From contig NZ_JACSGT010000001.1 in assembly GCF_021504595.1 (NCBI RefSeq), positions 3,038,001-3,102,000 on the forward strand: DNA of 64,000 nucleotides, written 5' to 3'. Position numbers and translations under genes: made by a program. Below, in pieces: positions 62,516 to 64,000 of the stretch. This DNA comes from Chryseobacterium indicum. GTDB taxonomy: Bacteria > Bacteroidota > Bacteroidia > Flavobacteriales > Weeksellaceae. Below the pieces are notes generated by a model that saw only the letters and a list, made by a program, of their open reading frames with translations, did not search any database and was not told where the DNA came from. How positions within the stretch are numbered: the first letter of the stretch is position 1; each line of letters begins with the position of its first letter.

Positions 62516-64000
62516 TATATTTTTTTTCATTTAGAGTTCTAACAACTTTAATTAACTGTTTTTCAAATATATCCATAGGGGAATTTGGTCTTATATATCC
62601 TTTGAAGGAAGATTCTCCAAATTTCTTGTGATCCTTATCGGCATCTCCTGTTCTATCTTCGATATGTGCTTTAAATTCATGATAAACAATTTTTGTTAAG
62701 TCTGATAAATCATACTGTGATGTTAATGTTTTTCCTGAAGATGTTACTTCTGATTTCGAATAAGTATCTGATGCTTTATTTGGAAAAAAAGATTCATTAA
62801 TTGCCATCAAATGAACCTGTTTATCTCCTGATTTTGATATATCAACTCCATCAAAACTTTCCATTGCTGAATAAGTTTTTCCAATATCATTTATTTTACC
62901 ATCTTTAACAAAACTTTCATCACCTGTCAAACTATATGTTTCTGCACCAGTTCTCGAATCTTCAGAAGAAAAAGTACTTGATTTTATGTAAACATCATCC
63001 GTTTTACTAGTTCCATACTTATCCCATATTCTTTTTCCCTCTTCTGTTTTATACATCAAATCTTTTGAAGCTTTAAAAGAACCATTTTCGGTTAAAATAA
63101 TAATATCTTTTCCAGATCTTCCGTCTGGGTCGATAAAACGGATGGGATTATTGACAGCATAGTTATAAGGACTAAACCTTGTTGATTTCTCCGCGAGCGG
63201 ATCTACGACGCCCCAACGTCCGATGTCTGCCATATAAAACCTTGCACCGTAATCATACAATCCGGATTCCGTCTGCAATTCTTTTCCATTGTAACTGTAT
63301 TTGTATACAGGATTTCCCGGTAAAACATTATAGGCTTCATGCTTCATTCCAAACGGATAATAATTATTTTCTTCAAGAACTTCTGCGCCGCTTCCATTGT
63401 TGAAATAACTTAAACGGATATTTCCCAAATGGTCTGTGTAGTTGTAAATATACTTATTATTTTCGAAATTATAATACCCTTCGGAAGTTGGAACAAATTT
63501 AAGCAACTCATTGGTATATTGAAAACCATCCAGATAATCCGTCCTTTCGTTGAAAAGATGGGTTATATTACTGGAATTTTTATAGGAATATTGTTTCCCC
63601 ACTTTTACTCCATCTGCCCTGTAAGTATATGCTGTATTAACGTATATTTTTCCGGCACGAGTTGTTATGAAATTATCGAACTTAATGTATTTCGGAAGAT
63701 TTAAAAAATTATAATCAATTTGCAAAATTCCCTTATCTCTGTGAGAAATCATATTTCCGTTGCTATCATAACGAATTGGATTTCCTGAGGTATCCGGATA
63801 ACCTCTGTAATCTGTGGAGGAATCGGTAACGGAAGTCAGCCTGTTTCCGGTATAAATATATCCAAGATCATCAATATTAAATGCAGAAGCACCTTGCTGA
63901 GATTGCGCCGATCTTTTCAGGTTTGAAATATTTCCGTTAAGATCATATTCCATCTTTTCATCGTAGAAAAAATGCTTACCAATAAAAAGTTTAAAGATTT
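62502..64000 (-). CDS. RHS-repeat polymorphic toxin, C-terminal part (5' end beyond the window)
   Basis: The frame stays open to the window edge (reading FIGKHFFYDEKMEYDLNGNI before the first internal Met at 63953), so the large N-terminal part lies beyond 64000. It contains YD/RHS repeats, then the core end with [47 protein letters not shown] and FIDPDGR at about 63120. The variable tip of about 200 residues follows. Near its end it carries VYHEFKAHIED (about 62650-62690) and DKDHKKFGE, which may form an active or metal site, though it is not a canonical HExxH. Such proteins deliver the tip as a toxin to neighbouring cells. The next gene is its likely immunity gene. Confidence 0.85.
   Translation of the reverse strand, partial: IFKLFIGKHFFYDEKMEYDLNGNISNLKRSAQSQQGASAFNIDDLGYIYTGNRLTSVTDSSTDYRGYPDTSGNPIRYDSNGNMISHRDKGILQIDYNFLNLPKYIKFDNFITTRAGKIYVNTAYTYRADGVKVGKQYSYKNSSNITHLFNERTDYLDGFQYTNELLKFVPTSEGYYNFENNKYIYNYTDHLGNIRLSYFNNGSGAEVLEENNYYPFGMKHEAYNVLPGNPVYKYSYNGKELQTESGLYDYGARFYMADIGRWGVVDPLAEKSTRFSPYNYAVNNPIRFIDPDGRSGKDIIILTENGSFKASKDLMYKTEEGKRIWDKYGTSKTDDVYIKSSTFSSEDSRTGAETYSLTGDESFVKDGKINDIGKTYSAMESFDGVDISKSGDKQVHLMAINESFFPNKASDTYSKSEVTSSGKTLTSQYDLSDLTKIVYHEFKAHIEDRTGDADKDHKKFGESSFKGYIRPNSPMDIFEKQLIKVVRTLNEKKYNAKK

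Noticed and set aside
62502..62700. Canonical HExxH zinc protease in the RHS tip
   Set aside because: The motif is HEFKAH with three residues between Glu and His, not two.
1..64000. tRNA or rRNA genes
   Set aside because: No cloverleaf-like or rRNA-like stretch was recognised in the gaps on either strand.

Overview
The window looks like a chromosomal stretch from a low-GC member of the Bacteroidota, most likely a Chryseobacterium-type flavobacterium (Weeksellaceae). This rests on TAnnTTTG-type promoter boxes before many genes, a type IX secretion C-terminal sorting domain, the families DUF3276, DUF2480 and bTHX, long flavobacterial NusB, and RHS proteins with flavobacterial-style cores. The species is not determined.

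Region 1 (1-26252) is a single-direction biosynthetic operon for a nonribosomal peptide; its left end lies outside the window. In order it encodes a serine hydrolase (5' end missing), a SyrP/TauD-like Fe(II)/2-oxoglutarate oxygenase, an Asp/Glu-type racemase, a serine hydrolase fused to a cyclic-peptide-type ABC exporter, a JmjC/cupin_8-like oxygenase, a free-standing condensation (C) protein, a GH13 alpha-amylase-like enzyme, a GT5 glycogen-synthase-like enzyme, and three NRPS proteins (C-A-T, C-A-T and C-A[A]-T-TE). A type II thioesterase and a Sfp-type phosphopantetheinyl transferase follow. The working model: the transferase arms the carrier domains, three modules build a short peptide, tailoring oxygenases and the racemase supply modified residues, the terminal TE releases it, and the hydrolase-exporter exports and perhaps trims it.

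The standout is in the third NRPS protein. A complete second adenylation (A) domain appears to sit inside the first one, at the A8/A9 junction where other NRPSs carry methyltransferase insertions. Other oddities are two near-identical C domains joined to unrelated A domains, matching C-terminal Ile-Ile-Ile tails with TubC-like docking domains, and the two glucan-metabolism enzymes inside the operon.

Region 2 (26253-30519) holds a gene-poor stretch with a decayed duplicate of the downstream locus, a promoter/micro-ORF/hairpin unit, and two secreted proteins: a beta-helix-like protein and an RCC1-repeat protein with a type IX secretion sorting domain.

Region 3 (30694-57151) is mostly core genome: DUF3276, an ABC exporter, nusB, a DUF1573 lipoprotein, yajC, an SDR, a ku/ligD end-joining operon whose ligD is split at a slippery A-run, a TPR/HTH regulator, hypothetical secreted proteins, aspS, an ankyrin protein, an S41 peptidase, a DUF2975/HTH pair, a MATE pump, bTHX, DUF937, DUF2480, lpxB and comEC. 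A 165-168 bp tandem repeat sits after yajC.

Region 4 (57261-64000) is accessory: a DDE transposase, then on the minus strand an array of RHS tail cassettes (core fragment, toxin tip, immunity-like gene), separated by a recurring palindromic repeat and hairpins. One displaced tip carries a JAMM (JAB) metalloprotease motif.
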